A stretch of 64,000 nt of DNA, taken from positions 58,626-122,625 of the forward strand of contig DBQB01000003.1 of NCBI GenBank assembly GCA_002305685.1. The letters are read 5' to 3'. The notes beneath the pieces are model-generated. The model made no database searches, was not told the origin of the DNA, and saw only the letters and a program-made list of their open reading frames with translations. The position numbers and the translations under genes were made by a program. Positions 9,194-16,958 of this stretch are shown piece after piece. The DNA comes from Ruminococcaceae bacterium UBA1405. Lineage in GTDB: Bacteria; Bacillota; Clostridia; Oscillospirales; Ruminococcaceae. Numbering within the stretch: position 1 is the stretch's first letter; each line of letters opens with the position of its first letter.

Positions 9194-9622
9194 ATGAAAA
9201 TGCAAGCCCTGTACCAATCCACCAAAACCGACAACACCTATCGTCTCTCTGAGGTCGTTTCCAGAGAGCACAAATGTAAATGCGACCAGATTCCCCCCGC
9301 ATATCCCTGCGAGAATGAAAAGCTGGTTTTCGTTGCGGTAGAAGGCAAAAACAGCAAACCCGACAAGAAGGTTGTGGCATTCTGCAAGGACCTGACCCCT
9401 GCCAGAGCCAAAAACGTTGCCTTCATGATTATCTCCACCACCGGAACTGAGGGCTGCTCCACCCTGGCTGAGATTGTTAAGAGCAAAGGCGTCAACGTGA
9501 TCGACTCTCACTTTGAGTGCAAGGTCAAAGGCGGCCTGTTCGGCATGGGTAAAGTAGCAGACTCCGATCTGGCCAACTGCAAAGCATGGGCTCAGAAGGT
9601 TGTTGATTCTCTCAGCGAGTAA
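9194..9622 (+). CDS. Small flavodoxin-like protein
   Basis: This 142-aa protein has the flavodoxin fold pattern: a first strand MQALYQS running into STKTDNTYRLSE, which resembles the FMN phosphate-binding loop, then the strand KLVFVAVEG and later VAFMIISTTGTEG. It could carry electrons to reductases in the cytoplasm. The P-loop lacks the usual TGNT sequence, so FMN binding is not certain. AGGAGG lies 9 nt before the ATG at 9194. Codon use and the structured leader suggest good expression. It is monocistronic, ending at a strong terminator. The specific partner is unknown. Confidence 0.7.
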   Translation: MKMQALYQSTKTDNTYRLSEVVSREHKCKCDQIPPAYPCENEKLVFVAVEGKNSKPDKKVVAFCKDLTPARAKNVAFMIISTTGTEGCSTLAEIVKSKGVNVIDSHFECKVKGGLFGMGKVADSDLANCKAWAQKVVDSLSE

Positions 9623-9644
9623 TTTCATTGTAGATCCAACCATG

Positions 9645-9685
9645 AAAGAGCTACGGCAATCGCGTATTGCTATAGCTCTTTTTTT
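9645..9685 (+). terminator. Rho-independent terminator of the flavodoxin-like gene
   Basis: GAGCTACGGCAAT pairs with ATTGCTATAGCTC and is followed by seven T. It starts 22 bp after the stop codon. Confidence 0.88.
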
Positions 9686-9703
9686 GTTATCATGTGCAAA
9701 AAA

Positions 9704-9741
9704 CAAAAGGTACAGACCCTCTAAAAGTCTGTACCTTTTTT
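9704..9741 (-). terminator. Terminator of the lysine-riboswitch unit (bidirectional)
   Basis: AAAAGGTACAGAC and GTCTGTACCTTTT form a 13-bp stem with T runs readable on both strands. It lies 34 bp past the stop of the M20 peptidase and backs onto the flavodoxin terminator. Confidence 0.8.
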
Positions 9742-9774
9742 ACATTTTGTAATATTTTGTCTAAATACTACAGA

Positions 9775-10959
9775 TTAGCGGTTTTCCATGGCGTGCTTAA
9801 ACTCATCCTTCACCTTTTGCAGCAGTTCGGGCTTGGTGATGAGCTCATACGCCGACATGGCGAAAGCGCGGACATTGAGCATCATCTGCTGATGCGCATA
9901 GTCGGAAGCTGCACACGCTGCAAACTCCACCGTATGCCCCGGAACAGAACCGTGATCGCTGATGCTGAAATGTCCATGGATCATGGGGCAACGCTGGCTG
10001 ACGTTTCCGGCATCGGTGGAACCCTTGGAGGGACGGGCGTCCAACACCTGAGGCACACCCACTTCCAGCAGCTTTTCGGTGAACAGATCCGAAAGAGCTT
10101 CATTGGTGATCATATTGTCATAGCAGGCCTCGAAATTGCTGATCTTGACCTTGGCGCCGTTGGAGAGGGCGGCAGCCTCGGCGCAGTTTTTCACCTGTCC
10201 CACCAGCTTTTCCAGATAGCTCTTTTTGTCCGCACGGACATAGAACTCCGCCATGGTGTAATCGGGGACTACGTTGGCAGCCTTGCCGCCATCCTTGATC
10301 ACGCCATGTACCCGGGCATCCGGCTGAAAATGCTCCCGCAGCGCGCTGATGTTGTTAAACAGAGAGATAACTGCGTGCAGCGCATTGATTCCCATCTCCG
10401 GACAGGCAGCCGCATGGGCAGTCTTTCCAAAAAACTCAAAGCGCAGCGGCACGATTCCGAGAGAGGAACCGCTGCGATAATAATTGTCGCTGGGATGGGT
10501 CATCATAGCGGCATCCACCTGATCAAATGCGCCGGCATCCGCCATCAGGGCCTTGTTGCCGTTGGTCTCCTCCGCAGGGGTACCGTATACCTCGATGACG
10601 CCGCCAATACCGGTTTGTTCCAGCAGCTGTTTGGCTACAATACCGGCTCCGGTGCTGACAGCTCCCAGAATGCTATGGCCGCAGCCATGGCCGATGCCGG
10701 GCAGCGCATCATACTCAGCCAGAAACGCAATGGTCGGACCGGGTTTGGCGGAGCGGTAGGTAGCCTTAAAGGCGGTGGGCAGGCCGGTGAAATTCTTCTC
10801 CACCTGGAATCCGTATTTCTCCAGAAGAGCGCAGTGCTGCTGGCAGGCGAACACTTCCTGCTCTCCCAGTTCCGGATGATCGTGGATGGCAATGCTCAGA
10901 GCTTTCAGTTCCGGCTCCAGCGCATCGGCATATTGTTTGATGACTTCAAAAGTGGACAT
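9775..10959 (-). CDS. M20 family metallopeptidase/amidohydrolase (AbgB-like)
   Basis: This 394-aa zinc-dependent hydrolase should cleave amide bonds of N-acyl amino acids, p-aminobenzoyl-glutamate-type compounds or dipeptides in the cytoplasm. Visible motifs are LAEYDALPGIGHGCGH (metal ligands), GTPAEETNG (general base and ligand Glu), MMTHPSDN and GSTDAGNVSQ near the C-terminus. The lid domain lies at about 185-300. A GTG at 10968 is in frame, but AGGAG fits the ATG at 10959 better. It follows the YfcC-type transporter by 133 bp, and the lysine riboswitch heads this unit, so a lysine-containing substrate is a reasonable inference. A weak hairpin between the two genes might reduce its expression. 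Confidence 0.9.
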   Translation of the reverse strand: MSTFEVIKQYADALEPELKALSIAIHDHPELGEQEVFACQQHCALLEKYGFQVEKNFTGLPTAFKATYRSAKPGPTIAFLAEYDALPGIGHGCGHSILGAVSTGAGIVAKQLLEQTGIGGVIEVYGTPAEETNGNKALMADAGAFDQVDAAMMTHPSDNYYRSGSSLGIVPLRFEFFGKTAHAAACPEMGINALHAVISLFNNISALREHFQPDARVHGVIKDGGKAANVVPDYTMAEFYVRADKKSYLEKLVGQVKNCAEAAALSNGAKVKISNFEACYDNMITNEALSDLFTEKLLEVGVPQVLDARPSKGSTDAGNVSQRCPMIHGHFSISDHGSVPGHTVEFAACAASDYAHQQMMLNVRAFAMSAYELITKPELLQKVKDEFKHAMENR

Positions 10960-11092
10960 GATCTGCACGCTCCTTTTTTCGATTCAAAGGGTTTCCATAT
11001 AGATATCGGTACAAGCAAGCGGTATAAAACTGTGCAATGACCCTCTGGAATTCCAAAAGGCCATTGCGTGTTGTTACACAATCCGAAAAGGA

Positions 11093-12508
11093 TTAGAAGG
11101 GACCATAATTGATGGCGTTGGCGACGACCACAAATACCGCTCCCATTGCAATCCACATTCCTACCAGCGGGAGCATAAATTTGCACCACTTTTCATAGGA
11201 AATTTTCGCAATGGACAAGGTCGCCATCAGGGTACCGGAGATGGGGCTGATGTTGTTGTTAAAGCCATCGCCAAACTGGAAGCAGAGCACCGTCACCTGG
11301 CGGTTGATGCCAAGCACATCGGCGATGGGGGTCATAATGGGCATGGTAGCCGCCGCCTGGCCGCTTCCGGAGGGAATCAGGAAATCTACCAGCAACTGAA
11401 CAATATACATTCCCACAACCGCTACCGATCTGGGCAGCACCGCAATGGCGCCTGCCAGCGCATGGATAACGGTATCCTTAATCATGCTTACTTCCATAAC
11501 GGTGAGAATGGCTCTTGCAATACCGCACATGATGGCGCCGGTTGCAATATCGGTAACACCCTGCATAAAGTAGGTGCATACCTCTGTGGGGGTAAAGCCG
11601 TAAATCAGGCCGCTGATGACGCCCATGGCCAGAAACAGAGCGGCCAGCTCGCTGATATACCATCCCCAGGTAACCACACCGTAAATCAGCAGCAAAAATC
11701 CGGCAAGCACAACAAAAAGAATGATGATCTGACGAAGGGACATCTTGGGAACATTGGAGAGCTCATCCTGGTTGCGCACAACCTTCTCCCCATAAAGGAC
11801 GCTCTTGGTGGGATCTTTCTTGATCCGATTGGCATAGCGCATCAGATAAGCGGAGGTGACCACCAGCATCACAATGAGGACCACCAGACGCAGTTCCCAT
11901 CCGGAGAAGGTAGGTAGCTCCGCGATGGATTGGGCCACACCCACTGTGAAGGGATTCATGACGCCGGCGCAGAAACCACACGCCGCGCCCATAACCACTA
12001 CGGCAGTACCAACCATGGCGTCGAATCCCAGCGCGATGGCCAGCGCAATACCGATAGGGACAAACACGATAACCTCCTCAGCCATACCGAAGGTGACGCC
12101 GCCGATGGAAAACACCGTCAAGATGGCGGGAATCATCACTTTGGCCTGGTTGCGAAAAGCATAGGAAACCCGGGCAATGCCGGCGTTGACCGCTCCGGTA
12201 GCGGTGATGACGTTAAACGCAGCGGCAGTAATCATAATAAAGAAGGTGATCTCCGCAGCATCCACCATACCCTGGGGAAAGGCCTGGAAAAATTCGAAGA
12301 AACCGATGGGATTGCTTTCCACAACGGTATAGCTATCAGGGTCTACCACCATTCTGCCGCTGACAGGATCCTCCACCATGGTATACTGTCCGGCGGGGAT
12401 AAACCAGCTGAGAATGGCCAGAATCAGCACCAAAGTGAACATGATTACAACCGGATGGGGAAACTTGAAACGCTTTTTCTTCTTGGGTTCTGCATTTTGC
12501 GTGGACAT
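11093..12508 (-). CDS. YfcC/ArcD-family basic amino acid transporter (lysine-riboswitch controlled)
   Basis: This 471-aa integral membrane protein has about 12 hydrophobic segments and a Lys-rich cytoplasmic N-terminus (PKKKKRFKFPHP). It belongs to the YfcC family of the ion transporter superfamily, which includes basic amino acid antiporters. Typical segments are FGMAEEVIVFVPI, CAGVMNPFTVGVAQ, IPSGSGQAAATMPIM and FGDGFNNNISP. The frame stays open upstream into the riboswitch, but the ATG at 12508 has GAGGAG 7 nt before it and homology begins there. The lysine riboswitch 140 bp upstream strongly suggests that the cargo is lysine or a lysine derivative imported when lysine is scarce. Confidence 0.9.
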   Translation of the reverse strand: MSTQNAEPKKKKRFKFPHPVVIMFTLVLILAILSWFIPAGQYTMVEDPVSGRMVVDPDSYTVVESNPIGFFEFFQAFPQGMVDAAEITFFIMITAAAFNVITATGAVNAGIARVSYAFRNQAKVMIPAILTVFSIGGVTFGMAEEVIVFVPIGIALAIALGFDAMVGTAVVVMGAACGFCAGVMNPFTVGVAQSIAELPTFSGWELRLVVLIVMLVVTSAYLMRYANRIKKDPTKSVLYGEKVVRNQDELSNVPKMSLRQIIILFVVLAGFLLLIYGVVTWGWYISELAALFLAMGVISGLIYGFTPTEVCTYFMQGVTDIATGAIMCGIARAILTVMEVSMIKDTVIHALAGAIAVLPRSVAVVGMYIVQLLVDFLIPSGSGQAAATMPIMTPIADVLGINRQVTVLCFQFGDGFNNNISPISGTLMATLSIAKISYEKWCKFMLPLVGMWIAMGAVFVVVANAINYGPF

Positions 12509-12584
12509 TTTGACTCCTCTTTTCTGCAAAATCGCTGAATATGAAATAAATTTCAGCAGCCTATGGTGCGATACAGTACAGAGC

Positions 12585-12618
12585 AAAAAAGGGTTTGCAC
12601 CGCCATCGATGCAAACCC
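12585..12618 (-). terminator. Terminator of the lysine riboswitch (expression platform)
   Basis: On the minus strand GGGTTTGCA pairs with TGCAAACCC around a short loop and is followed by TTTTTTG. It stands between the aptamer and the transporter start, the expected place for a transcription-attenuating platform. Confidence 0.88.
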
Positions 12619-12647
12619 AAATACGCCATCCGGTAAGGATATTTGTC

Positions 12648-12815
12648 ATCAATAGCTCCTCTGTGTGCTGATACGCTGGCACAGGAGTACTTCCGGTATT
12701 CCCGGAAATCCCAGCTGAACGCCATGCCTGGACGTCCGCTTCGGCAAAGTTCCCTTTCCCTGTGTTCTCAGAATGCCTTCTCCCACAGGTACTATTTCCC
12801 TTTGCGCCTCTACTA
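12648..12815 (-). promoter_or_regulatory. Lysine riboswitch (L box) aptamer
   Basis: The minus-strand leader carries the conserved L-box blocks in order: AGAGGCGCAAAG, then ATAGTA, GGAGAAGGC, the hallmark GAAAGGGAACTTTGCCGAAG, AGCTGGG, ACTCCTGT and the closing AGAGGAGCTATT. The first and last blocks pair as P1. When lysine is bound the downstream terminator should form and switch off the transporter and M20 genes. The class call is confident; response to lysine has not been tested here. Confidence 0.94.
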
Positions 12816-12824
12816 ATTGTTATA

Positions 12825-12853
12825 ATCATAGCACGGCAGACAGCGTTTGTAAA
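12825..12853 (-). promoter_or_regulatory. Sigma-A promoter of the lysine-riboswitch unit
   Basis: TTTACA and TATGAT on the minus strand are spaced by 17 nt. The expected start lies a few bases before the riboswitch P1 stem. Confidence 0.75.
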
Positions 12854-13007
12854 CAAAAAATTATTATTTTCTTTATATTTATACAAAATGACGTGAAACG
12901 ACATAATTTTTCATATATTTTTCAATTTTTCAACAATCCATACGGTTATTTGCCCCGAGGTATGTAAAATTCTGTAAGTTTCATCGTATAACCCCGTCGT
13001 TTCATGT

Positions 13008-13013
13008 TATAAT
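13008..13013 (+). promoter_or_regulatory. Candidate -10 element before the PPK2 gene
   Basis: A perfect TATAAT lies 67 bp before the PPK2 start. No good -35 is seen at 16-18 nt. Confidence 0.35.
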
Positions 13014-13080
13014 GGTATTGGTATCAGATCAACCGCTATGGATGTATCTGACACATCTATCCAGAAAGAAGGTGTTCATC

Positions 13081-14562
13081 ATGCTGGAAACCATGACCCC
13101 CATCCCCCGCGCCGAAAAGGAGCTGCGCAAACAACAAACCCGGCAGGGACTGCGTCGACTGTCCGGTTTGCAGCTATCGATACGAGAAAATAAGCTACCG
13201 GTGATTGTGCTGGTGGAGGGCTGGAGTGCGGCAGGCAAAGGCAGCGTAATCAGCGAGCTGATTCAGGAGCTGGACCCCCGTTTTTACAACGTCATCTCCT
13301 TTGATACCCCCACCGAGACCGAAAAACGGCACCCCTGGCTCTGGAGGTATTTCACCCAGATTCCCGCCTACGGAAAGATTCAGTTTCTGGACGCTGGATG
13401 GATGGAACAGACCGCCAGAGATTATCTGGAACAGCGTCTCAGCCAGGAGGAATTGGAAAGCCGGCAGCAGAGCATCCGCCGTTTCGAGCGTCAGCTGTGC
13501 GACGATGGCTATCTGCTGGTGCGTCTTTTCCTGCATATCTCCGCAAAAGAGCAGAAAAAACGTTTGGACGCTCTGGAGGAAGGCCCAGACACCAGTTGGC
13601 GGGTAGGAAAATTTGACCGGTGGCAAAACGAACATTATCCACAGGTTGAGCAGGTGTATGACCAGCTGCTGCAAAACACCCAGACCGACGCCTATCCATG
13701 GCATATCATCGACGCCTCCAACACCAAATCCGCCCTTCCAGTAATCTTAAAACTCCTTTGCGACAGCATCGAACAGGCTTTGGCCCACAAACCCACCTCC
13801 GGTATCGCCCCCACCCAGTTCTCTGTCGTTTCCATGCCTCCCATCGCCTCGGTGCCTCTGGATAAAACCATCAGCAAAAAGGAATATAAAAAGCAGCTCA
13901 AACACTATCAAAACCGGCTCAAGGAGCTGCACAACCGCCTGTACCGCAGACGCATCCCGGTCATCATCGCCTACGAGGGATGGGATGCAGCCGGAAAGGG
14001 CGGAAATATCCGCCGAATCGCCAATGCGCTGGATGCACGTGGATTTGAGGTGCATCCCATCGCCAGCCCTACCCCCGACGAGCTGCACCATCAGTACCTC
14101 TGGCGGTTCTGGAAACGGCTGCCCAAGAACGGACATATCGCCATCTTTGACCGGACATGGTATGGCCGGGTGATGGTGGAACGTATTGAGGGATTCTGCA
14201 CCGAGCAGCAGTGGAAACGTGCCTACGCCGAGATGAACGAATTTGAAGAAGAGCTGATGGATTGGGGGGGCGTGGTGGTAAAATTCTGGATTCACATCGA
14301 TCCGGATACCCAGCTGGAGCGCTTCACCCTGCGGCAAAACACCCCGGAGAAACGCTGGAAGATCACCGATGAGGATTGGCGCAACCGGGAAAAATGGCCC
14401 CAGTATGAACAGGCGGTGGACGAGATGCTGCAAAAGACCAGCACCGCCCGCGCCCCCTGGCATATCATCGAATCCAAGGACAAACGCTATGCCCGCATTA
14501 AGGCCATGAAAATCCTGGTGGAAGCCATTGAGAAAGCACTGGAAAAGGACAAGCGTTGCTAA
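13081..14562 (+). CDS. pap: Two-domain PPK2 protein, probable polyphosphate:AMP phosphotransferase (Pap)
   Basis: This 493-aa protein has two tandem PPK2 domains, the form that transfers phosphate from polyphosphate to AMP to make ADP. The N-terminal domain (about 25-235) has the Walker A EGWSAAGKG but DAGWMEQT in place of the usual DRSWY lid motif. The C-terminal domain (about 265-490) has EGWDAAGKGG and the intact FDRTWYGRVMVERIEGF. In characterised Pap enzymes the C-terminal domain is the active one, which agrees with the better-conserved motif here. The ATG at 13081 has GAAGG 10 nt upstream. It is monocistronic and would help salvage AMP in polyphosphate-rich cells. Confidence 0.9.
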   Translation: MLETMTPIPRAEKELRKQQTRQGLRRLSGLQLSIRENKLPVIVLVEGWSAAGKGSVISELIQELDPRFYNVISFDTPTETEKRHPWLWRYFTQIPAYGKIQFLDAGWMEQTARDYLEQRLSQEELESRQQSIRRFERQLCDDGYLLVRLFLHISAKEQKKRLDALEEGPDTSWRVGKFDRWQNEHYPQVEQVYDQLLQNTQTDAYPWHIIDASNTKSALPVILKLLCDSIEQALAHKPTSGIAPTQFSVVSMPPIASVPLDKTISKKEYKKQLKHYQNRLKELHNRLYRRRIPVIIAYEGWDAAGKGGNIRRIANALDARGFEVHPIASPTPDELHHQYLWRFWKRLPKNGHIAIFDRTWYGRVMVERIEGFCTEQQWKRAYAEMNEFEEELMDWGGVVVKFWIHIDPDTQLERFTLRQNTPEKRWKITDEDWRNREKWPQYEQAVDEMLQKTSTARAPWHIIESKDKRYARIKAMKILVEAIEKALEKDKRC

Positions 14563-14598
14563 AAGCGGCAACCAGCGCTCCCTGACAGAACAAAACAA

Positions 14599-14788
14599 GG
14601 CTGTTGCAAAATAGCTCCGATTCAAAAAGTAACTAAATATTAACAAAAAATCCGCTGTTCCTTGCTGATTTTGGCTGCTTGAAACGGCGGATTCTCTTTT
14701 GATTTTTCGAATATTCAGGAAATCAAAAATTTTTGGGGTTAAAATCGCATTTTTTGTCGTTAATTCGCAATTTCATTTTGCAACAGCC
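14599..14788. mobile_element. MITE-like element, 190 bp, with 14-bp terminal inverted repeats
   Basis: The element begins GGCTGTTGCAAAAT and ends with its exact inverse ATTTTGCAACAGCC. Inside, AATCCGCTGTT and AACGGCGGATT form a further hairpin. It has no coding capacity. The ends resemble those of transposases seen in clostridia (IS1182-like, from memory), so it is probably a non-autonomous derivative. No clear target-site duplication is visible. It marks the left border of the decayed mobile island. Confidence 0.65.
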
Positions 14789-14822
14789 CCTTTTTGATTC
14801 ACCACTTGACATTGTGGCAAAG

Positions 14823-15084
14823 AGCTGATGACACAAGACGAACTGGCGGTAATGGACGGAGACAAATGTATTTTCATACTGCGGGGCATACGCCCACTCC
14901 TTTCGGACAAGTACGACCTGACCAATCATCCCGACTACAAATATACTGTCGACGCCAACAAGAAGTACCTCTTTAATAGGAACGGTACATAAAACGTCGA
15001 CTGGCCATTGTGAAGGCGGTTGAGCCTTTCGAGATGTATGAATTGACAGCCGCAGACCTTCAACAACGATTTTACAACGAAAGA
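14823..15084 (+). pseudogene. Remnant of a TraG/VirD4-like coupling protein (C-terminal tail)
   Basis: Just after the MITE, one frame reads MTQDELAVMDGDKC, then FILRGIRPLLSDKYDLTNHP, which resembles the C-terminal end of conjugative coupling ATPases of Tn1549-type elements. It breaks at a stop near 14990. A further coding-like piece (AVEPFEMYELTAADLQQRFY) follows in another frame at about 15005-15100. The N-terminal part with the Walker motifs is missing. Identification rests on recalled family resemblance of the tail only. Confidence 0.55.
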
Positions 15085-15095
15085 AAATATGAACT

Positions 15096-15269
15096 ATGGA
15101 TTTTTTCACTAACGCTATTGACGTTTTGCAAACTCTAGTTATCGCCCTGGGCAGTGGCCTGTGCGTGTGGGGCAGCATCAACCTTCTGGAAGGTTACGGC
15201 CAGGACAACCATCCTCCAAGAGCCAGGGCATCAAGCTTCTTATGGCTAATTAGATGTAACAAAAGCTAA
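15096..15269 (+). pseudogene. Frameshifted Maff2-family conjugative-element membrane protein
   Basis: The 57-codon frame begins MDFFTNAIDVLQTLV, then IALGSGLCVWGSINLLEGYG, the transmembrane start of the small Maff2 proteins that follow virD4 in clostridial integrative elements. After GYGQDN the frame goes wrong: the expected KSQGIKLLMA appears in a second frame at about 15218-15250, and then stops. So an indel has destroyed a gene that was also truncated. Together with the coupling-protein tail before it, it shows the normal gene order of such elements in a decayed state. Confidence 0.7.
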
Positions 15270-15318
15270 GAAAGGAAAAGTACAATCCAGACGAAACCGG
15301 CGATGCGGTCAAAAAAGA

Positions 15319-15347
15319 TTGTGGAAACACAAAATTTCTGTTATAAT
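15319..15347 (+). promoter_or_regulatory. Predicted promoter of the XRE regulator
   Basis: TTGTGG and a perfect TATAAT are 17 nt apart, 43 bp before the XRE start codon. Confidence 0.65.
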
Positions 15348-15389
15348 GTGTGCAGAATACTTGACGATGGAAAGAGAGGCGGGATGCCT

Positions 15390-15713
15390 ATGCACATAAG
15401 TTATTGTCCACTATGGAACACCTTAAAAGAGCGTGGCATGAGAAAAGAGAATTTGCGGATTGCTGCCGGTCTTAACACAAATACGATTGTAAATATGGGA
15501 AAGGGCAAAAATATCAGTATGGAAACACTGCTTCATATCTGCAAAGCCTTAAATTATAGTATTTTAGATGTGATTGAATTGGAGGAAAACGAACTTTTCA
15601 CAGAGAAAACAAATAATAATAACATGTCCGCTTATGATGAATTTTCCAAACAAATTATTAGATTTTTTGAAGGACGGATACTCCATTGGAGCGCATACAG
15701 AGCGTTTCAATAG
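15390..15713 (+). CDS. XRE-family (Cro/C1, YozG-like) transcriptional regulator
   Basis: This 107-aa protein has a helix-turn-helix over residues 1-66: WNTLKERGMRKENL, then AAGLNTNTIVNMGKG and ISMETLLHICKALN, the pattern of small YozG-like repressors common on integrative elements. After about residue 75 the tail (Asn-rich, then MSAYDEFSK) is not recognised and may be run-on into degraded DNA. GAGAGG lies 10 nt before the ATG at 15390; an ATG at 15384 is also possible. It lies in the AT-rich island, so its targets may have been element genes. Confidence 0.75.
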   Translation: MHISYCPLWNTLKERGMRKENLRIAAGLNTNTIVNMGKGKNISMETLLHICKALNYSILDVIELEENELFTEKTNNNNMSAYDEFSKQIIRFFEGRILHWSAYRAFQ

Positions 15714-15953
15714 AGCAATACCGGAACATAAGATGGCAGTTTTACAAGTCACCATCAACACATCGCGAAGCGAGTTCAAAGTTGGAATACCAACAAATCG
15801 AAAAACCAACGAGGCTCTATCGTAGTATAACAGACAGCGGCTCAGGCGCTCCATGCAGGAACAATGAAACAACAATTTTTTTAGGGAAGGATCAGACAAA
15901 ACAATAGAAACAAAAAATTTTTCAACTAGTTTTAAAATTGGGGGTAGAACTTG
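15714..15953 (+). other. Short region of degraded sequence before the coiled-coil gene
   Basis: About 240 bp with overlapping short frames and no ribosome binding site for any of them. One frame reads HTERFNRAIPEHKMAVLQVT, which looks protein-like but matches nothing I recognise. Probably element debris. Confidence 0.35.
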
Positions 15954-16532
15954 ATGGAAGAAAAGACATTATCCTTGTCTCAGTGCAAAGAATATGTAAG
16001 GAATATTAGAGATTTAGAAATTTCTTGTTATCAGCAAGAAATGCTGTTGAGAGAATTAAAAAATAAGCCATCTAATATTAATAGGGAGATCATTGCTTTA
16101 GAAAGAACCGAGGATGAAATTCCGGCGAAACCTTTATCGGTTGTATCATCAGTTATTTTTACGGTGATACTCGACTTGTTTTTTGCACTTGTAGGGGCAG
16201 TGATTGGATTCATTGGTGGATTTGTAGTTCGTATTATTGCAGGGATTTTTGCTGATCTATCAAATTGGATAACATTTTTTATAGGTGGTGCAATTATTGG
16301 TTATATTATTGCTTTAATTTGCCTTTTTTACTGGACCAGAGATATGGTTAAGGATGCACATAATGAAAAAATGGCGTACCCTAAAAAGTTAAAAGAAGTT
16401 GAAAGAAAAAAGCAAAATAGAATGCAAGAGATAGAATATAAGAAAAACCAGCTCACTATGTTGCCGAGCGTTATCTCTAAGAGTGAACAAGAACTCCAAC
16501 AGACTCGAGATCTTTTAAAAAAAATATTATGA
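15954..16532 (+). CDS. Coiled-coil membrane protein, N-terminal part of a gene split by a frameshift
   Basis: This 192-aa frame encodes an N-terminal coiled coil (about 5-55), two or three hydrophobic segments (about 65-130, with FALVGAVIGFIGGFVVRIIA and FFIGGAIIGYIIALICLFYW) and a charged C-terminal coiled coil (about 140-190). The ATG at 15954 follows GGGGG by 9 nt. It ends DLLKKIL-stop at an A8 tract (16517-16524). Removing one A joins it in frame to the next frame as LLKKYYDLGFIYPKYRG, so the intact protein would be about 315 aa. I have seen similar single-chain proteins in clostridial genomes but know no function. The AT-rich composition differs from the flanks. Confidence 0.7.
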   Translation: MEEKTLSLSQCKEYVRNIRDLEISCYQQEMLLRELKNKPSNINREIIALERTEDEIPAKPLSVVSSVIFTVILDLFFALVGAVIGFIGGFVVRIIAGIFADLSNWITFFIGGAIIGYIIALICLFYWTRDMVKDAHNEKMAYPKKLKEVERKKQNRMQEIEYKKNQLTMLPSVISKSEQELQQTRDLLKKIL

Positions 16533-16563
16533 TCTGGGATTTATCTATCCGAAATATCGGGGT

Positions 16564-16902
16564 ATGGTGCCAGTATGCCAAATATATGAATATTTAGAAT
16601 CAGGACGATGTTTTTCTTTATTAGGACCAAGCGGGGCATATAATTTATATGAAAGTGAAGTCCACTCAAATTTAATTATAAGTAAATTGGATGATATAAT
16701 TAGTAGATTAGACGATTTAAGTACAGGGCAACAAATGTTGGCGAATGTTATTAGAGAGAGTAATAGAAAAATTGATAGACTTAGCCAATCATTTGATCGT
16801 ATTGAAGAGAACACGGCAATAAATACATATTATAGTAGAATAACAGCAGAGAATACAAATTACCTTTCATGGCTTGCAACTTGGGAAACGGTTTTTCGCT
16901 AA
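16564..16902 (+). CDS. C-terminal part of the split coiled-coil membrane protein
   Basis: This 112-aa frame has no good ribosome binding site, and the coding pattern extends upstream of its ATG to the A8 tract (YDLGFIYPKYRGMV), so it is the continuation of the preceding frame rather than a separate gene. It contains QIYEYLESGRC and GPSGAYNLYESE, which look like a conserved domain, and then a helical segment with heptads (IISKLDDIISRLDDLSTG) up to the end. Expression would need a +1 shift or loss of an A. The function is not known. Confidence 0.6.
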   Translation: MVPVCQIYEYLESGRCFSLLGPSGAYNLYESEVHSNLIISKLDDIISRLDDLSTGQQMLANVIRESNRKIDRLSQSFDRIEENTAINTYYSRITAENTNYLSWLATWETVFR

Positions 16903-16958
16903 GAGAAGTTGGTAAGGAGAAAAATAGATTGGCTCAACGAAGAAGTAAATCATAAATC

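Noticed and set aside
11020..11085. Terminator between the YfcC-type gene and the M20 gene
   Set aside because: GCAATG/CATTGC forms a short imperfect stem and only a weak T stretch follows; I treat the genes as one unit.
12509..12904. Open frame extending the YfcC-type transporter upstream by 132 codons
   Set aside because: It reads through the lysine riboswitch and its terminator, while the ATG at 12508 has a good ribosome binding site.
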